64,000 nucleotides of DNA from Carnobacterium mobile DSM 4848 (GCF_000744825.1 NZ_JQMR01000001.1:620001-684000); one strand, 5' to 3'. Shown: positions 9,235-21,378, counted from the first letter of the stretch. The notes: a model not told the origin generated them from the sequence alone. Numbers and translations: made by a program.

Positions 9235-10548
9235 TTAAATTAGCGAACGTTCTAATCTCATTAAATCTCTATAGCTTTCTCTTTCAATTGCTAAGAATTC
9301 TGATCCATCTTCAACAAACACAACAGGCGGTCTAGGAATTCGATTGTAGTTACTGGCCATTGCGTATCCATATGCACCTGTGCTGAAAACAGCTAAAATA
9401 TCTTTAGACTGGACTTTAGGCAAAGGCAGATTCCAAATCAGCATATCTCCAGATTCACAGCATTTTCCAGCAATTGAATACAACTCATCAATTTGATCAT
9501 TCACACGATTAGCGAATACGCCGGTATATTTAGCATTGTACAATGCAGGTCGGATATTATCTGACATTCCTCCATCAATCGCTAAATAATTGCGTACATC
9601 AGGAATGGACTTTTGCGAACCGGTTTGATACAACGTGATTCCAGCATCGCCGACTAAACTTCTGCCAGGCTCGATCCAGATTTCCGGCATATCCAAATTC
9701 AAGTTTTCTGTCAACATTTCAACTTCATCAATAATTGTATGAATGTATGTGTCAATCGGCAAAGGTTTATCTTCACTCGTATAACGGATCCCGAAACCAC
9801 CGCCTACATTCAATACTTTTAAGTCAAAGTTTAATGCGCTTTTCCATTTTGCTGCTTGCGTTAAAACTTTATCAATAGCTAGATTAAACCCTTGTGTCTC
9901 AAAAATCTGAGAACCAATATGACTGTGTAATCCAATTACCTCAATAAACGGCATATTTATGGCTTGTTTAACTGCCGCTTCTGCTTGTCCATTTTCTAGA
10001 TCAAAACCAAATTTCGAATCATTTTGCCCTGTAGAAATATAGTCATGTGTATGTGCTTCTACACCAGGTGTCACTCGGATCAGTATGTTCGTTTTCTGTT
10101 TACGTTCAGCAGTCAATTCATCTAACCTATACAATTCATGAAAATTATCAACTACAAAACAGCCGACATGATAATCCAAACCTGCAATAAGTTCATCATC
10201 TGATTTATTATTGCCATGGAAATGGATTTTTTCACTAGGATAATCTGCTTGAATGGCCGTATAAAGCTCTCCTCCTGATACTACATCAAGAGACATCTTT
10301 TCTTGTGCCATCAATTGATAAATAGCTAAGCAGGAAAAAGCTTTACTTGCATATGCCACTTGGGCAGCTACTTTTCTTTTAGCAAAAGCTGCTTTGAATG
10401 CACGCGTCTTCGTTTTAATATAGGCTGTATCATAAATGTAGACTGGCGTGCCATACTTTTCAGCCAAATCAACACAATCGACGCCGCCAATCTCCAAGTG
10501 ATTTTTTTCGTTTATTTTCATTGTGCCTGTTAATAAATTTCCATCCAT
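9235..10548 (-). CDS. lysA: Diaminopimelate decarboxylase
   Basis: Catalyses the last step of lysine synthesis, meso-diaminopimelate to lysine plus CO2. It is a PLP enzyme of the alanine-racemase fold; Lys69 (VAYASKAFSC) should bind PLP, and HSHIGSQI, the glycine-rich NVGGGFGIRY and GKCCESGDML form the active site. Its 437 residues are full length. The ATG at 10548 follows GAGG by 7 bases. It stands alone between a terminator and the ribT start, and no lysine riboswitch was found upstream. Confidence 0.94.
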   Translation of the reverse strand: MDGNLLTGTMKINEKNHLEIGGVDCVDLAEKYGTPVYIYDTAYIKTKTRAFKAAFAKRKVAAQVAYASKAFSCLAIYQLMAQEKMSLDVVSGGELYTAIQADYPSEKIHFHGNNKSDDELIAGLDYHVGCFVVDNFHELYRLDELTAERKQKTNILIRVTPGVEAHTHDYISTGQNDSKFGFDLENGQAEAAVKQAINMPFIEVIGLHSHIGSQIFETQGFNLAIDKVLTQAAKWKSALNFDLKVLNVGGGFGIRYTSEDKPLPIDTYIHTIIDEVEMLTENLNLDMPEIWIEPGRSLVGDAGITLYQTGSQKSIPDVRNYLAIDGGMSDNIRPALYNAKYTGVFANRVNDQIDELYSIAGKCCESGDMLIWNLPLPKVQSKDILAVFSTGAYGYAMASNYNRIPRPPVVFVEDGSEFLAIERESYRDLMRLERSLI

Positions 10549-10626
10549 TTATTGTCCTCATTTCAACTTTTCCCGGAATTTTGCTCTTCCTACTTTAACA
10601 CAAAATTTATTTTTTCTCAACGCAAC

Positions 10627-10664
10627 AAAAAGAACCCTGCTTCCTAAAAAGAGGGCTCCTTTTG
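10627..10664 (-). terminator. Terminator after punA
   Basis: Minus-strand stem AAAGGAGCCCT with AGGGTTCTTT, followed by more T; it separates punA from lysA. Confidence 0.7.
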
Positions 10665-10718
10665 ACCTTTTCAATATAAAACCGAATCGAAAAGCAAATT
10701 TAGTTAATAGAACACGGG

Positions 10719-11540
10719 TTACAAAGCTGCTAATATGTTTTTGATAAATAATTTAAATGTTACTTTCACACGTTCCGTTGTCTCAACGACTTCTTCATGA
10801 TTAAGAGAAGCTTGCATACCTGCTGCCAAGTTGGTAATACATGAAACGCCTAATACTCGTAAGCCAGCGTGTTTAGCAACGATTACTTCAGGAACAGTCG
10901 ACATGCCGACTGCATCTGCTCCTAACAACCGAGCCATTTTTATTTCTGCTGGTGTTTCATAAGTAGGACCAGAAAAACCGATATAAACGCCTTCTTTTAA
11001 ATCTAACGCCATTTTTGCAGCGACCTCTCTAGCAGTTTCTTGATAAGCTTTGTCATAAGGTTCGCTCATGTCCGTGAAACGTACCCCTAACGACTCATCG
11101 TTAGGGCCCATTAGAGGATTTGCACCTGTATAATTGATTTGATCGGTGATCATCATCAATTCTCCCTGAGTAAATTGTGTATTGATACCGCCTGCCGCAT
11201 TAGTGACGATCAGTGAATGTACTCCTAACTCTTTCATTACTCTGATTGGAAAAGTAACTTCTTGTAAAGAATACCCTTCATAATAATGGAATCGGCCTTG
11301 CATCGCTAAAACATATTTACCGCTTAATTTGCCATAAACCAATTGTCCGGCATGTCCGGTAACAGTCGATACAGGAAAATGCGGAATATCTCCATATGAA
11401 ATGATAATGGGATTCTCAATCTCATCGGCTAATTCGCCTAAACCTGAGCCAAGAATCAAACCAAATTCAAGTGTTTGAATCCCTTGTTCTTTAATAAATA
11501 AAGCTGCTTGTTGAATTTTTTCTCGTAAAGTTGCTGTCAT
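10719..11540 (-). CDS. punA: Purine nucleoside phosphorylase, trimeric class
   Basis: Splits (deoxy)inosine and (deoxy)guanosine with phosphate into free base and (deoxy)ribose-1-phosphate. Its 273 residues carry GSGLGELAD (phosphate loop), RFHYYEGY, TNAAGGIN and SGPTYETPAEIKMARLLGAD, which mark the low-mass class (PunA/PupG). It has AAAGGAG 7 bases before ATG 11540 and follows deoB by 28 bp; deoB uses its sugar product, so the pair forms a salvage operon. Confidence 0.94.
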   Translation of the reverse strand: MTATLREKIQQAALFIKEQGIQTLEFGLILGSGLGELADEIENPIIISYGDIPHFPVSTVTGHAGQLVYGKLSGKYVLAMQGRFHYYEGYSLQEVTFPIRVMKELGVHSLIVTNAAGGINTQFTQGELMMITDQINYTGANPLMGPNDESLGVRFTDMSEPYDKAYQETAREVAAKMALDLKEGVYIGFSGPTYETPAEIKMARLLGADAVGMSTVPEVIVAKHAGLRVLGVSCITNLAAGMQASLNHEEVVETTERVKVTFKLFIKNILAAL

Positions 11541-11568
11541 GATGACACTCCTTTTTTCCTATTCTCTC

Positions 11569-12738
11569 TTACACTAAATGCTTTAAAAAGCTTTCGCCGA
11601 ATCCGGTGCTCTCCACGCCAAAATTATCAGCAATCGTTGTGCCAATGTCAGCAAAATGTCCTTGAGGTAATTCTCCCCGTTCTTTCATTGATGGAGAGTA
11701 AGCCAATAGCGGAACATATTCTCGAGTATGGTCCGTCCCCGGAGCGATTGGGTCATTTCCGTGATCTGCAGTAATCAGCAATAAATCGTCTTCTCTTAAC
11801 TGTCCGACAATTTCTTCCAACCGCATATCAAATTCTTCAATGGCTTTACCATATCCTGCTACATCACGGCGATGGCCGAATAAAGCATCGAAATCAACTA
11901 AGTTTAAGAAACTTAACCCTTCAAAATCTTGGGTCATCACTTTCAACAATTGGTCGACTCCATCCATATTACTCGTCGTTCTAACAGCTTCTGTTACTCC
12001 TTCGCCGTTATAGATATCATTGATTTTACCAATAGCAATAACATCTTTTCCTGCTTCACTCAAATAGTTTAACACTGTTTTTCCAAATGGATTTAATGCA
12101 TAATCATGACGTCCGCTTGTTCGCTTAAAGTTTCCTGGTTCTCCTACAAACGGGCGAGCAATGATACGTCCAATCATATAGGGGTCTTCTTTCGTTATAT
12201 CCCGAACATACTGACAAATTTTATATAGTTCTTCTAATGGAATAATTTCTTCGTGTGCTGCAATCTGTAAAACAGGGTCAGCAGAAGTATAAATAATCAG
12301 ATCTCCTGTCTTCATTTGGTGTTCACCGTATTCGTCAATGATTGCCGTTCCGCTGGCAGGTTTGTTCGCTACGATTTTACGCCCTGAAAAGTCCTCGATT
12401 TTTTGCAATAATTCTTCTGGAAATCCATTAGGGAAAACGCGGAATGGTGTTTGGATATTTAAACCCATGATTTCCCAATGTCCTGTCATGGTATCTTTAC
12501 CAACCGATACTTCTTCCAACTTCGTATAGTATCCGACACTGTCTGTTACACTGCGGACTCCTTTTAGCGGACGAATGTTTCCTAGTCCTAATTCTTCTAG
12601 ATGCGGAATAGTTAATCCTACTTCTTGAGCGATATGACCTAATGTGTCGCTGCCCACATCATTAAATTTTTCAGCATCAGGAGCTTCACCTATTCCGACA
12701 GAGTCCATGACGATTAAATGTATTCTTTTATAAGACAC
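11569..12738 (-). CDS. deoB: Phosphopentomutase
   Basis: Interconverts ribose- or deoxyribose-1-phosphate and the 5-phosphate, feeding nucleoside sugars into central metabolism. It is a 389-residue alkaline-phosphatase-superfamily enzyme with metal-site motifs [11 protein letters not shown] (residues 11-21), KDTMTGHWE with the phosphorylated Thr, and TADHGNDP. The start is GTG 12738 with AGGGGG 9 bases upstream. It is the first gene of the deoB-punA unit. Confidence 0.95.
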   Translation of the reverse strand: MSYKRIHLIVMDSVGIGEAPDAEKFNDVGSDTLGHIAQEVGLTIPHLEELGLGNIRPLKGVRSVTDSVGYYTKLEEVSVGKDTMTGHWEIMGLNIQTPFRVFPNGFPEELLQKIEDFSGRKIVANKPASGTAIIDEYGEHQMKTGDLIIYTSADPVLQIAAHEEIIPLEELYKICQYVRDITKEDPYMIGRIIARPFVGEPGNFKRTSGRHDYALNPFGKTVLNYLSEAGKDVIAIGKINDIYNGEGVTEAVRTTSNMDGVDQLLKVMTQDFEGLSFLNLVDFDALFGHRRDVAGYGKAIEEFDMRLEEIVGQLREDDLLLITADHGNDPIAPGTDHTREYVPLLAYSPSMKERGELPQGHFADIGTTIADNFGVESTGFGESFLKHLV

Positions 12739-12810
12739 GATGTTTATCCCCCTTATTCTTGAATATCTACGCCTTTTATTATAATCAATAAACTTGAAGA
12801 ATGCGAGAGA

Positions 12811-12840
12811 AAACTAAAAGAACTTGTTTCTTTTCAAGTT
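12811..12840 (-). terminator. Terminator after xerD
   Basis: Minus-strand stem AACTTG with CAAGTT around AAAAGAAA, followed by CTTTTAG. It is short, and lies just after the xerD stop. Confidence 0.5.
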
Positions 12841-12874
12841 TGCCGCTACACATCGTTCGTCTAAACTGAGTGCT

Positions 12875-13765
12875 TCAAGCACGTGGATGGTATGTTTTAT
12901 AAACAGATGACATCCGGTGCGTTGTGATATGCGTATAGATTTGTGTAGTTGATATATCAGAATGTCCCAACAATTCTTGAACTGTCCGTAAATCTGCTCC
13001 ATTTTCTAATAAATGCGTGGCAAAAGAATGACGTAAAGTATGTGGAGTCACTTCTTTTTCAATGCCTGCTTTTTGAACCATAGCTTTTAGATTTTTCCAT
13101 ATTCCTTGTCTAGTCAATTTTTGTCCATGGTGATTTAAAAAGACATATGACGAACGATTATTAGGTCGTTCTAGTCGGTTTCGACTATGCTGCAAATAAG
13201 TTTCAATCCATTTAATGGCTAAATCTCCTAATGGTATAATGCGTTCTTTATCGCCTTTTCCAATAGTTTGGATCAAACCAAGCGAAAGATGCAAATCATC
13301 TAATTTCAACTCGGTCAATTCTGAAACACGTAAGCCTGTTGCATACATGGTTTCAAGGATCGCTCTGTCTCTAATCCCTAACGTTTCACTCGTATTTGGG
13401 GTTTCAATCAGCCGTTCTACTTCCTTCATCGATAAGATTTTCGGCAATGTCTGTGCTTTTTTAGGCGTATCAATGTGCAGCATTGGATCCACCGAAGACT
13501 TTTTTTCTTGCTTTAAAAATTGATGGAATTGTCTAAGAGTTGAAACCATCCTAATAATAGTACCCGCTGATTTTTCTTCTTCTTTCATTTGTTGTAAAAA
13601 GGCTAATACGGTATATCGGTCTATATCATTCCATTGATCCAACTTTTGTTCTTTTAAAAAGCAGGTATATTGCTTTAAGTCACGTTGATAACTTTGCGTT
13701 GTGTTTTTGGATAAACCGCGTTCAATTGTCAAAAAACGAATATATTCTGCTAACTCTTCTTCCAT
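12875..13765 (-). CDS. xerD: Tyrosine recombinase XerD
   Basis: Acts at dif with XerC (or XerS) to resolve chromosome dimers. Start ATG 13765 (MEEELAEYIRFL) follows AAAGGA and gives 296 residues, the normal XerD length; an upstream in-frame ATG at 13813 is not needed. The N-terminal SAM-like domain is followed by the catalytic core: Arg in ATGLRVSEL, HTLRHSFATHLL (His and Arg), LGHSDISTTQIYTH (His and nucleophile Tyr). In Bacillus ripX (xerD) also lies before drm (deoB). Confidence 0.92.
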   Translation of the reverse strand: MEEELAEYIRFLTIERGLSKNTTQSYQRDLKQYTCFLKEQKLDQWNDIDRYTVLAFLQQMKEEEKSAGTIIRMVSTLRQFHQFLKQEKKSSVDPMLHIDTPKKAQTLPKILSMKEVERLIETPNTSETLGIRDRAILETMYATGLRVSELTELKLDDLHLSLGLIQTIGKGDKERIIPLGDLAIKWIETYLQHSRNRLERPNNRSSYVFLNHHGQKLTRQGIWKNLKAMVQKAGIEKEVTPHTLRHSFATHLLENGADLRTVQELLGHSDISTTQIYTHITTHRMSSVYKTYHPRA

Positions 13766-13854
13766 TTTAAATTTTCCTTTCAACCAATTTTTTATTTCAG
13801 ATGAGCGAGACAAGTTCGTCCTATCTCAAAAGAAATGTATACCTTCCAGTCGTA

Positions 13855-13886
13855 TAAAAAAGAGCAAAAACGTTTGCCCTTTTTAT
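13855..13886 (-). terminator. Terminator after cvfB
   Basis: Minus-strand stem AAAAGGGCAAA with TTTGCTCTTTT, then a T run. Confidence 0.8.
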
Positions 13887-13915
13887 TTTTTATTCAATTT
13901 TACCTTAGCTGGTTC

Positions 13916-14794
13916 TTATTTTTGGTCTTCATTCGTTGCTTCAACTAATCTTGTTTCGCCATCTTGTTGAACAATTTTTCTTTGTTTCATCAGATTCCCT
14001 AAAGCACGTTTAAATTGAGCCTTGCTAATGCCGAAACGTTCTCTAATTTCATTTGCATCGCTTTTATCTGTATAAGGGAAACTTCCAGTAGGTGTACGTT
14101 CCAAAATAGCCAACAACATTCCTGCATCATCACTGATTGCTTCATGAGCACGCGGCATGAGTGAAACATTCAAGATTCCGTCGCTTCTGACTCCGATTAC
14201 ACGACCTGAAACAACTTCCCCCAAACGCGGTTCATCTTTTCTTTCAGATGGATGGACAAACCCTAAATAATTGTCTGAGGTAAGGATATAGGTTCCAACT
14301 AATTTCAAGCGATAAGCAGTACCTGTAATGTTCTTATTGTTTAATCCTTCATCTCCTTTTTGAGATAAAGATTCGAAAACAGATTCAGGTGCTTGTTTTC
14401 CCCACATGCGATCTTTTTCATCGACTTGAATAGTGATCAATAAACGATCCCCTTTTTTTGGCCAAAGGTGTTTAAGTGTCGGCAGTTCATCCAACGAAAC
14501 AACTACTTCTTTATCCGGCAATCCAATATCCATAAAAACGCCTAAATCTTTACGTGTTTCACTCACTGTAGCCCAGCCAAATTCGCCAACTCGTACGGCT
14601 GGTATCTCTTGAGTGAGCATGGTATCTTTGTTCATCGCTACATAAGCAAAACCTTCAACTGTGTCTCCTAATTGGTAATCCATTGTTTCAGTTTTCGGCA
14701 GTTTATAAGTTACGCCGTCTTTTTGAATAAAATAAGCTTTTTCATTTATATCAGTCACAAGTCCTGTGATAACATTTCCTAAAGATTTGTTCAT
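13916..14794 (-). CDS. cvfB: S1-domain RNA-binding protein CvfB
   Basis: A 292-residue protein of the CvfB/YitL family, with successive S1-like RNA-binding domains (VGEFGWATVSETRKDLGVFMD; LGEVVSGRVIGVRSDGILNVSL) and a C-terminal winged helix (about residues 225-280). In Staphylococcus CvfB affects virulence-gene expression through RNA; its job here is likely mRNA regulation. It is a single-gene unit between pyk and xerD. Confidence 0.88.
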   Translation of the reverse strand: MNKSLGNVITGLVTDINEKAYFIQKDGVTYKLPKTETMDYQLGDTVEGFAYVAMNKDTMLTQEIPAVRVGEFGWATVSETRKDLGVFMDIGLPDKEVVVSLDELPTLKHLWPKKGDRLLITIQVDEKDRMWGKQAPESVFESLSQKGDEGLNNKNITGTAYRLKLVGTYILTSDNYLGFVHPSERKDEPRLGEVVSGRVIGVRSDGILNVSLMPRAHEAISDDAGMLLAILERTPTGSFPYTDKSDANEIRERFGISKAQFKRALGNLMKQRKIVQQDGETRLVEATNEDQK

Positions 14795-14933
14795 TTATTT
14801 TTCCTCCATATTGGTCAAACGTTTTTTTACTCTTTTTTTTCTAATCCACTCGCTAAATGAATAAAAGTTCTTCATTTAACTTACGTCCCTAACTAGTTTA
14901 CCATAATTTTATTATGTCATCTAGAAAAGGAAT

Positions 14934-14980
14934 TAAAAAAGCTCATAAAAAGATGTCGTATTCATCTTTTTACGAGCCCT
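14934..14980 (-). terminator. Terminator after pyk
   Basis: Minus-strand stem GCTCGTAAAAAGATG with CATCTTTTTATGAGC, followed by TTTTTT; a strong 15-bp hairpin. Confidence 0.92.
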
Positions 14981-15005
14981 TTCTTTAAAGTTTTTTATTT
15001 TTACA

Positions 15006-16763
15006 TTAGATAGCTGTTGTCGCTCCACGATAGACAATTCCACGACGAGAATCAACTGTAATCAATTCATCTGATAGAATAAGTTTAGTAGCGTCTTCTG
15101 CTCCTACGATCACTGGGATTCCCATAGCAATTCCAATAACAGCTGCATGGCTTGTTAAACCGCCATTTTCTACAACAATCGCTGCAGATTTTTCAATAGC
15201 TGGCAAGTATTCTTTGTCTGTTGTTTTCACTACTAATATTCCACCTTCAACAGCTTTTACATTAGCTTCTTCGGCAGAAGATACAACAACTGCTTTACCA
15301 ATAACTGCTTCAGAACCCACACCTTGGCCGTTTACTAATTTAGAACCAATTAATTGGATCTTCATTAAGTTAGTTGTACCACGTTCTCCAACCGGCACAC
15401 CAGCTGTAATGATAATCAAGTCTCCTTCTTTAGCAAAGCCGCCTTCTTGAGCGATAGTCGTTGCTAAATTAAACATATCATCAGTAGACGATGGTTTTTT
15501 AGAAACTGTTGGGTAAACGCCCCATGAAAGAGCTAATCCGCGCATTTGACGTTCAGAGAATGTCACTGCTACAATGCTAGATTTCGGACGGTATTTAGAA
15601 ATCATTCGAGCTGTATGGCCAGATTCTGTAGCTGCAACGATAGTATGGATATCCAAATTACGTGCTGTGTGGCCAACTGATTGTCCAATCGCTTCAGTCA
15701 TGTCTGTTTGGCTATATGCTTTCAAAGCAAATGCATCTTGATTGACCAATGCTTCTTCTGTTCGAACTGCAATGCGTGACATAGTTTGAACAGCTTCAAT
15801 TGGATATTTACCTGCAGCTGTTTCACCTGAAAGCATAACTGCATCACTGCCGTCAAAGATAGCATTTGCAACGTCATTTGCTTCTGCACGAGTCGGACGC
15901 GGGTTTTCTTGCATTGAGTCTAACATTTGTGTAGCTGTAATAACAGGTTTACCTACTTGGTTACATTTTTGGATAAGCGCTTTTTGAACGATAGGAACTT
16001 CTTCTGTAGGAATTTCAACTCCTAGGTCTCCACGTGCAACCATTAAACCATCTGAAACTTTTAAGATTTCGTCAATGTTATCAACGCCTTCTTGGTTTTC
16101 AATCTTAGGAATGATTTGAACATGTGTCATATCTTCTTCTTCAAGAATTTCAGTGATTTCTAATACGTCACTAGCACGACGTACGAAACTTGCTGCAATA
16201 TAATCAATATCATTTTTCAGACCAAAACGAATGTCAGCAGCATCTTTGTCAGTGATTCCTGGCAAGTTAACGGATACCCCTGGGACGTTAACTCCTTTTT
16301 TATTTTTTAATACTCCAGCATTTTTAACTACAGATACTAATTCATTGTTGTCATGATCAATATCCGTAATTTCTAAGTCGATCAAACCATCATCCAAAAG
16401 GACATGAGAACCAGGATGTACATCGTTGATTAAATCAGCATACGTAATGGAGAATTTTTCTTTTGTTCCTTCAACTTCGTTCATCGCTATACGAACAACA
16501 TCACCAGTAGCGAATTCTACACGGCCGTCTTTCATGTTATGTGTCCGAATTTCCGGTCCTTTAGTATCTAATAAAATAGCTACCATTTTTCCGGTAATAT
16601 TAGAAGCTTCGCGAATATTTTTAATACGCGCACCATGTTCTTCGAAATCGCCATGTGAAAAATTTAACCGTGCAACGTTCATTCCAGCTTCAATCATTTC
16701 TACTAAAAATTCAACGGATTCACTAGCTGGTCCAATCGTACATACTATTTTTGTCTTTTTCAT
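15006..16763 (-). CDS. pyk: Pyruvate kinase with C-terminal PEP-utilising domain
   Basis: Converts PEP and ADP to pyruvate and ATP. The 585 residues comprise the TIM barrel and lid ([38 protein letters not shown]), the allosteric C domain, and an extra C-terminal domain of about 110 residues like the swivelling His domain of PEP synthase ([21 protein letters not shown]). This extended form is normal in Bacillus and lactic acid bacteria. It follows pfkA by 48 bp; the two form the usual glycolytic operon. Confidence 0.96.
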   Translation of the reverse strand: MKKTKIVCTIGPASESVEFLVEMIEAGMNVARLNFSHGDFEEHGARIKNIREASNITGKMVAILLDTKGPEIRTHNMKDGRVEFATGDVVRIAMNEVEGTKEKFSITYADLINDVHPGSHVLLDDGLIDLEITDIDHDNNELVSVVKNAGVLKNKKGVNVPGVSVNLPGITDKDAADIRFGLKNDIDYIAASFVRRASDVLEITEILEEEDMTHVQIIPKIENQEGVDNIDEILKVSDGLMVARGDLGVEIPTEEVPIVQKALIQKCNQVGKPVITATQMLDSMQENPRPTRAEANDVANAIFDGSDAVMLSGETAAGKYPIEAVQTMSRIAVRTEEALVNQDAFALKAYSQTDMTEAIGQSVGHTARNLDIHTIVAATESGHTARMISKYRPKSSIVAVTFSERQMRGLALSWGVYPTVSKKPSSTDDMFNLATTIAQEGGFAKEGDLIIITAGVPVGERGTTNLMKIQLIGSKLVNGQGVGSEAVIGKAVVVSSAEEANVKAVEGGILVVKTTDKEYLPAIEKSAAIVVENGGLTSHAAVIGIAMGIPVIVGAEDATKLILSDELITVDSRRGIVYRGATTAI

Positions 16764-16811
16764 TCTGTAATCTCTCCCAATAATCGTTTTTTTAGATATT
16801 ATCTACATTTA

Positions 16812-17843
<1,032 letters not shown>

Positions 17844-17974
17844 TTACATGTTTTCCAGTGTTTATTGAATAAATCCATAAAAAACTCATTCAATTATTAA
17901 GCCCACAAAATGATTTTACCATTTTTAGTTGGAATTGTCCTAGTAAAATGATAAAAACCTCTAAAAAATTGTTT

Positions 17975-20900
17975 TTATTCTTTTTTTTGAAATACTATAT
18001 TTCCTGAACCGATGATTTCTTCTAAAGCCTTTTGTAATTTCTCTGTTCCATCGACCCATTCACTTTGGTTCAAAACCATTTTTTTATTAGTAGATGCGTA
18101 AAATAAAATAACCGGAATGTTTCCCACATACGTTTTTAAGACCTCTTTCAGTTCTTGCAAGGTTTGAGCATCACTTTTGTCAGCGGGTATGCGAATAAAA
18201 CATTTATCAGAATTAAGCGTTTGATGCAAGACTTTTACATCCTCCATTTGGTCCACTAACACCTGTTTCATTTGATCGCGATTGTTTTCTACTTTCCCTT
18301 CTACGTAAAGAATTTCTCCTTTTTCAAGTAAACGACTATATTGCCGATACTTGACCGGGAAAAGTGTCAAGGAGCAATCTCCAGAAGAATCATTTAGGGT
18401 TACAAAGGCCATCGGTTCTCCTTTTTTAGTTCGAATACGCCGGACAGATTTCACGAGACCAATTATTTTTCCATATTCACCAACGTGTAAATCTTGAATG
18501 AACACCGTCTCTTTTACCGAACTGATTGCTTCATATTGCTCAGTAGGATGCCCTGATAAATACATTCCTAAGTAAAATTCTTCCGTTTCCAGCTTTTCTT
18601 CCAAACTTAAGTCTTCAGCCATCTCATATTTAGGTTTTAGAATATCAAATAAGCCAATATTATTTCCGCTTAATTTAAGGCTCGATAGAATTCCTTCCAA
18701 TGAAGCAATCAATGTTCCTCTTGAAAAGCCTAAGGAATCAAATGCACCAGCATAAATCAACGGTTTAATATGATCTGTTTTCAGCCATTTCGTTTCTAGA
18801 CGACGAAGAAAATCAACTAAATCACGAAATTTTCCCGATTCTTTTCGTATCTGGATAATTTCCATAATCATTTCTCTTCTTATTCCCTTAATGGTTCCCA
18901 GACCAAATTGAATTTGATTTCCGTTCAATGAAAAAGCAAAAAAACTTTTATTAATATCAGGAGGAGAAAAACTGATTTTACGCTTTTTAATCTCCAATAC
19001 AAGTTCTTTTAATTTAGCCGGATTATTTGAAACTGAATTTAACAAGGCAACAAAAAAGGGTTCAGGATAATGAGCTTTTAAATAAGCCATTTGATAAGCA
19101 ATAAACGCATACGCTACTGCATGTGACCGATTAAAACCATAATTTGCAAAATGTTCAATATAATCATAAACCTGTGCAGCTGTGTCTTCTTGGTAACCGA
19201 GCTCTTTTGCTCCATTAATAAAATGGACCCGTTCTTTATCAATAACATCCTTTTGTTTTTTCCCAATCGCTCGGCGTAAAATATCGGCTTGTCCTAAAGT
19301 ATATCCTCCCATTTTAGAAGCGACTTGCATGACTTGTTCTTGATAAACCATTACTCCATACGTGACTCCTAAGATACCTTTTAAACTTTCATCTGGGTAG
19401 AGAATCGGAACTTCTCCTTTTTTCCGCTGGATAAACAAATCAATTTGTTCCATCGGACCGGGCCGATACAAGGCATTGACGGCTGCAACATCTTCTATTG
19501 AAGTAGGACCTAACTTACGCAGCACATTTTTTATGCCTGCCGACTCAAATTGAAATATCCCGATAGTCTCTGCTTTTGAGAAAATTTCCAATGTTGCTGG
19601 ATCATCCATAGGGATAGACAGCAAATCGAGTTCTATTTTTTTTTCACGTTTGATGAGCTTTAGTGTATGGTCAATGATCGATAAGTTTTTCAACCCTAAA
19701 AAATCGATTTTTAATAACCCGATTTCTTCTACGTTCCCCATTGCATATTGCGTTAAATAAATAGATCCGCTGCCTTGTTGCAATGGAAGATACTGACTTA
19801 AAGGCTGGTCGCTGATCACGACTCCAGCTGCATGAGTAGAAACATGTCTGGGTAATCCTTCAATTTTTTTTGCAGTTTCAAACAGCAGTTGGTTTTTTTC
19901 ACTCTTTTGTACTAATTCTCTTAATTCTTTCGATTGTTGGTAAGCCGATTGCAATGTGATACCGGCTATTTTTGGAATCGCATTCGACCAAGTACCGGCT
20001 TCGGCTTGGCTCAGTTCAAATACACGAGCCACATCACGCAAAGCCATTTTTGCTGCTAATGTTCCAAAAGTAGCAATTTGGGCGACGTGTTCTTGGCCGT
20101 ATTTTGTTTTTACATATTGCAGCATTTCTTCACGCCGGTTATCTGGAAAATCCAAGTCTATGTCCGGCATCGTATAGCGCTCTTCATTTAAAAACCGCTC
20201 AAATAACAAGTCATACTCTATTGGGTCTACGTCTGTGATACCCAAAACATAGGCGACTAAAGAACCGGCTGCAGATCCTCTGCCGGCACCTGTGACAATG
20301 TTTATTTGGTGAGCATAGGCCATTAAGTCCCAGACAATCAGAAAATAATCTTCAAACCCCATTTTATGAATAATGCTTAATTCATAGTTAAGCCGGTCCT
20401 GGTATTCTTGAGCAGAGTTGGGTTTTCTTTGCTCCAAACCTTCAAAGCAACGTTCTTCTAAGTACCGTTTTGTGTCCGTTTGAGCGGGTAATGGGTACTT
20501 AGGCAAGAGCTGCTGGTGCAATTCAATATCGATATGTGTCATTTCTGCGATTTCCACAGTCTGTTCAACAGCTTTCTGCAAACCAGCTGCTTTAAATTGA
20601 GCTGCTACTTGTTCGCTGTTAGGTAAGCTGTAAGGCCCTTCCATAGTTGGAGATGAGGTTAACGAAATATTTTCACCAGAATCAATTGCTCTTAAGACCT
20701 TGGTGCTAAAATCGTCTGCTGGATCTAAATAGCGGATATCTCCTAAAGCCGCAGTTGGGATTTGCAGTTGTTTAGCTAAACTTATCACGTTTTCTTGAAT
20801 AGGTACTAACTCTGGCTGCAATTGTATGCCAAAGAAAAAATGTTCTTTTTCAAAAACAGATCGGTAAGCTGCTGCTGCTGCTTGAGCTTGATCCATTTCT

Positions 20901-21316
20901 TCTTTTAACAGAAGTGATTCCACTTCGCCATCCATTCCTGGTGTGACAGCTATTAGGTCTTTGCTGTATTTTTTTATCTGTTCAATGTTTAATTTGTTCG
21001 TTTTCTCCAGCATTTTTTCACTAGATAGTCTCATTAGATTCTTATATCCTGCTTTATTCTTAGCCAGTAACACAAGCGAATAATCCTGCTGCTTATCTAT
21101 TGCCCCTTCAAACGCTAAAACCATTCCAATGATTGGTTTGATGCCGTGTTTTTTACACGCTTTATAAAAATCTACAGCACCGTACATAACATTATGATCG
21201 GTCAATGCTATGGCCGTATAACCGCGTTCTTTAGCTGTTATTACTAGTTGTTCAATTGATATTGTGCTTTTTAATAAACTGTAGGCACTAATGACTTGCA
21301 AATGTACAAAAGACAT
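17975..21316 (-). CDS. dnaE: DNA polymerase III subunit alpha DnaE
   Basis: The Gram-positive DnaE polymerase, thought to extend primers for the lagging strand. Domains in order: PHP (residues 1-70 and beyond, with LTDHNVMYG), the polymerase core with PDIDLDFPDNRREEML carrying two catalytic Asp, fingers (GAGRGSAAGSLVAY), a helix-hairpin-helix region and a C-terminal OB fold (GLVKSVRRIRTKKGEPMAF). I choose ATG 21316 with GGAG 8 bases upstream, giving 1113 residues; a GTG 3 codons earlier overlaps that site. Confidence 0.95.
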   Translation of the reverse strand: MSFVHLQVISAYSLLKSTISIEQLVITAKERGYTAIALTDHNVMYGAVDFYKACKKHGIKPIIGMVLAFEGAIDKQQDYSLVLLAKNKAGYKNLMRLSSEKMLEKTNKLNIEQIKKYSKDLIAVTPGMDGEVESLLLKEEMDQAQAAAAAYRSVFEKEHFFFGIQLQPELVPIQENVISLAKQLQIPTAALGDIRYLDPADDFSTKVLRAIDSGENISLTSSPTMEGPYSLPNSEQVAAQFKAAGLQKAVEQTVEIAEMTHIDIELHQQLLPKYPLPAQTDTKRYLEERCFEGLEQRKPNSAQEYQDRLNYELSIIHKMGFEDYFLIVWDLMAYAHQINIVTGAGRGSAAGSLVAYVLGITDVDPIEYDLLFERFLNEERYTMPDIDLDFPDNRREEMLQYVKTKYGQEHVAQIATFGTLAAKMALRDVARVFELSQAEAGTWSNAIPKIAGITLQSAYQQSKELRELVQKSEKNQLLFETAKKIEGLPRHVSTHAAGVVISDQPLSQYLPLQQGSGSIYLTQYAMGNVEEIGLLKIDFLGLKNLSIIDHTLKLIKREKKIELDLLSIPMDDPATLEIFSKAETIGIFQFESAGIKNVLRKLGPTSIEDVAAVNALYRPGPMEQIDLFIQRKKGEVPILYPDESLKGILGVTYGVMVYQEQVMQVASKMGGYTLGQADILRRAIGKKQKDVIDKERVHFINGAKELGYQEDTAAQVYDYIEHFANYGFNRSHAVAYAFIAYQMAYLKAHYPEPFFVALLNSVSNNPAKLKELVLEIKKRKISFSPPDINKSFFAFSLNGNQIQFGLGTIKGIRREMIMEIIQIRKESGKFRDLVDFLRRLETKWLKTDHIKPLIYAGAFDSLGFSRGTLIASLEGILSSLKLSGNNIGLFDILKPKYEMAEDLSLEEKLETEEFYLGMYLSGHPTEQYEAISSVKETVFIQDLHVGEYGKIIGLVKSVRRIRTKKGEPMAFVTLNDSSGDCSLTLFPVKYRQYSRLLEKGEILYVEGKVENNRDQMKQVLVDQMEDVKVLHQTLNSDKCFIRIPADKSDAQTLQELKEVLKTYVGNIPVILFYASTNKKMVLNQSEWVDGTEKLQKALEEIIGSGNIVFQKKE

Positions 21317-21348
21317 TTTGGTCACTCCATTCTGATTCCATCTCTTTT

Positions 21349-21378
21349 ATTATAACCTTATCCCTTAGTAATTCGCAA
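21349..21378 (-). promoter_or_regulatory. Promoter of dnaE
   Basis: Minus-strand -35 TTGCGA (21378-21373), 18-bp spacer, -10 TATAAT (21354-21349), about 30 bp before the dnaE start. It lies inside the possible gene remnant next to the TnpB element. Confidence 0.65.

Noticed and set aside
10549-10718. A lysine riboswitch before lysA
   Set aside because: The space between the punA terminator and lysA is too short, and no L-box core was seen.
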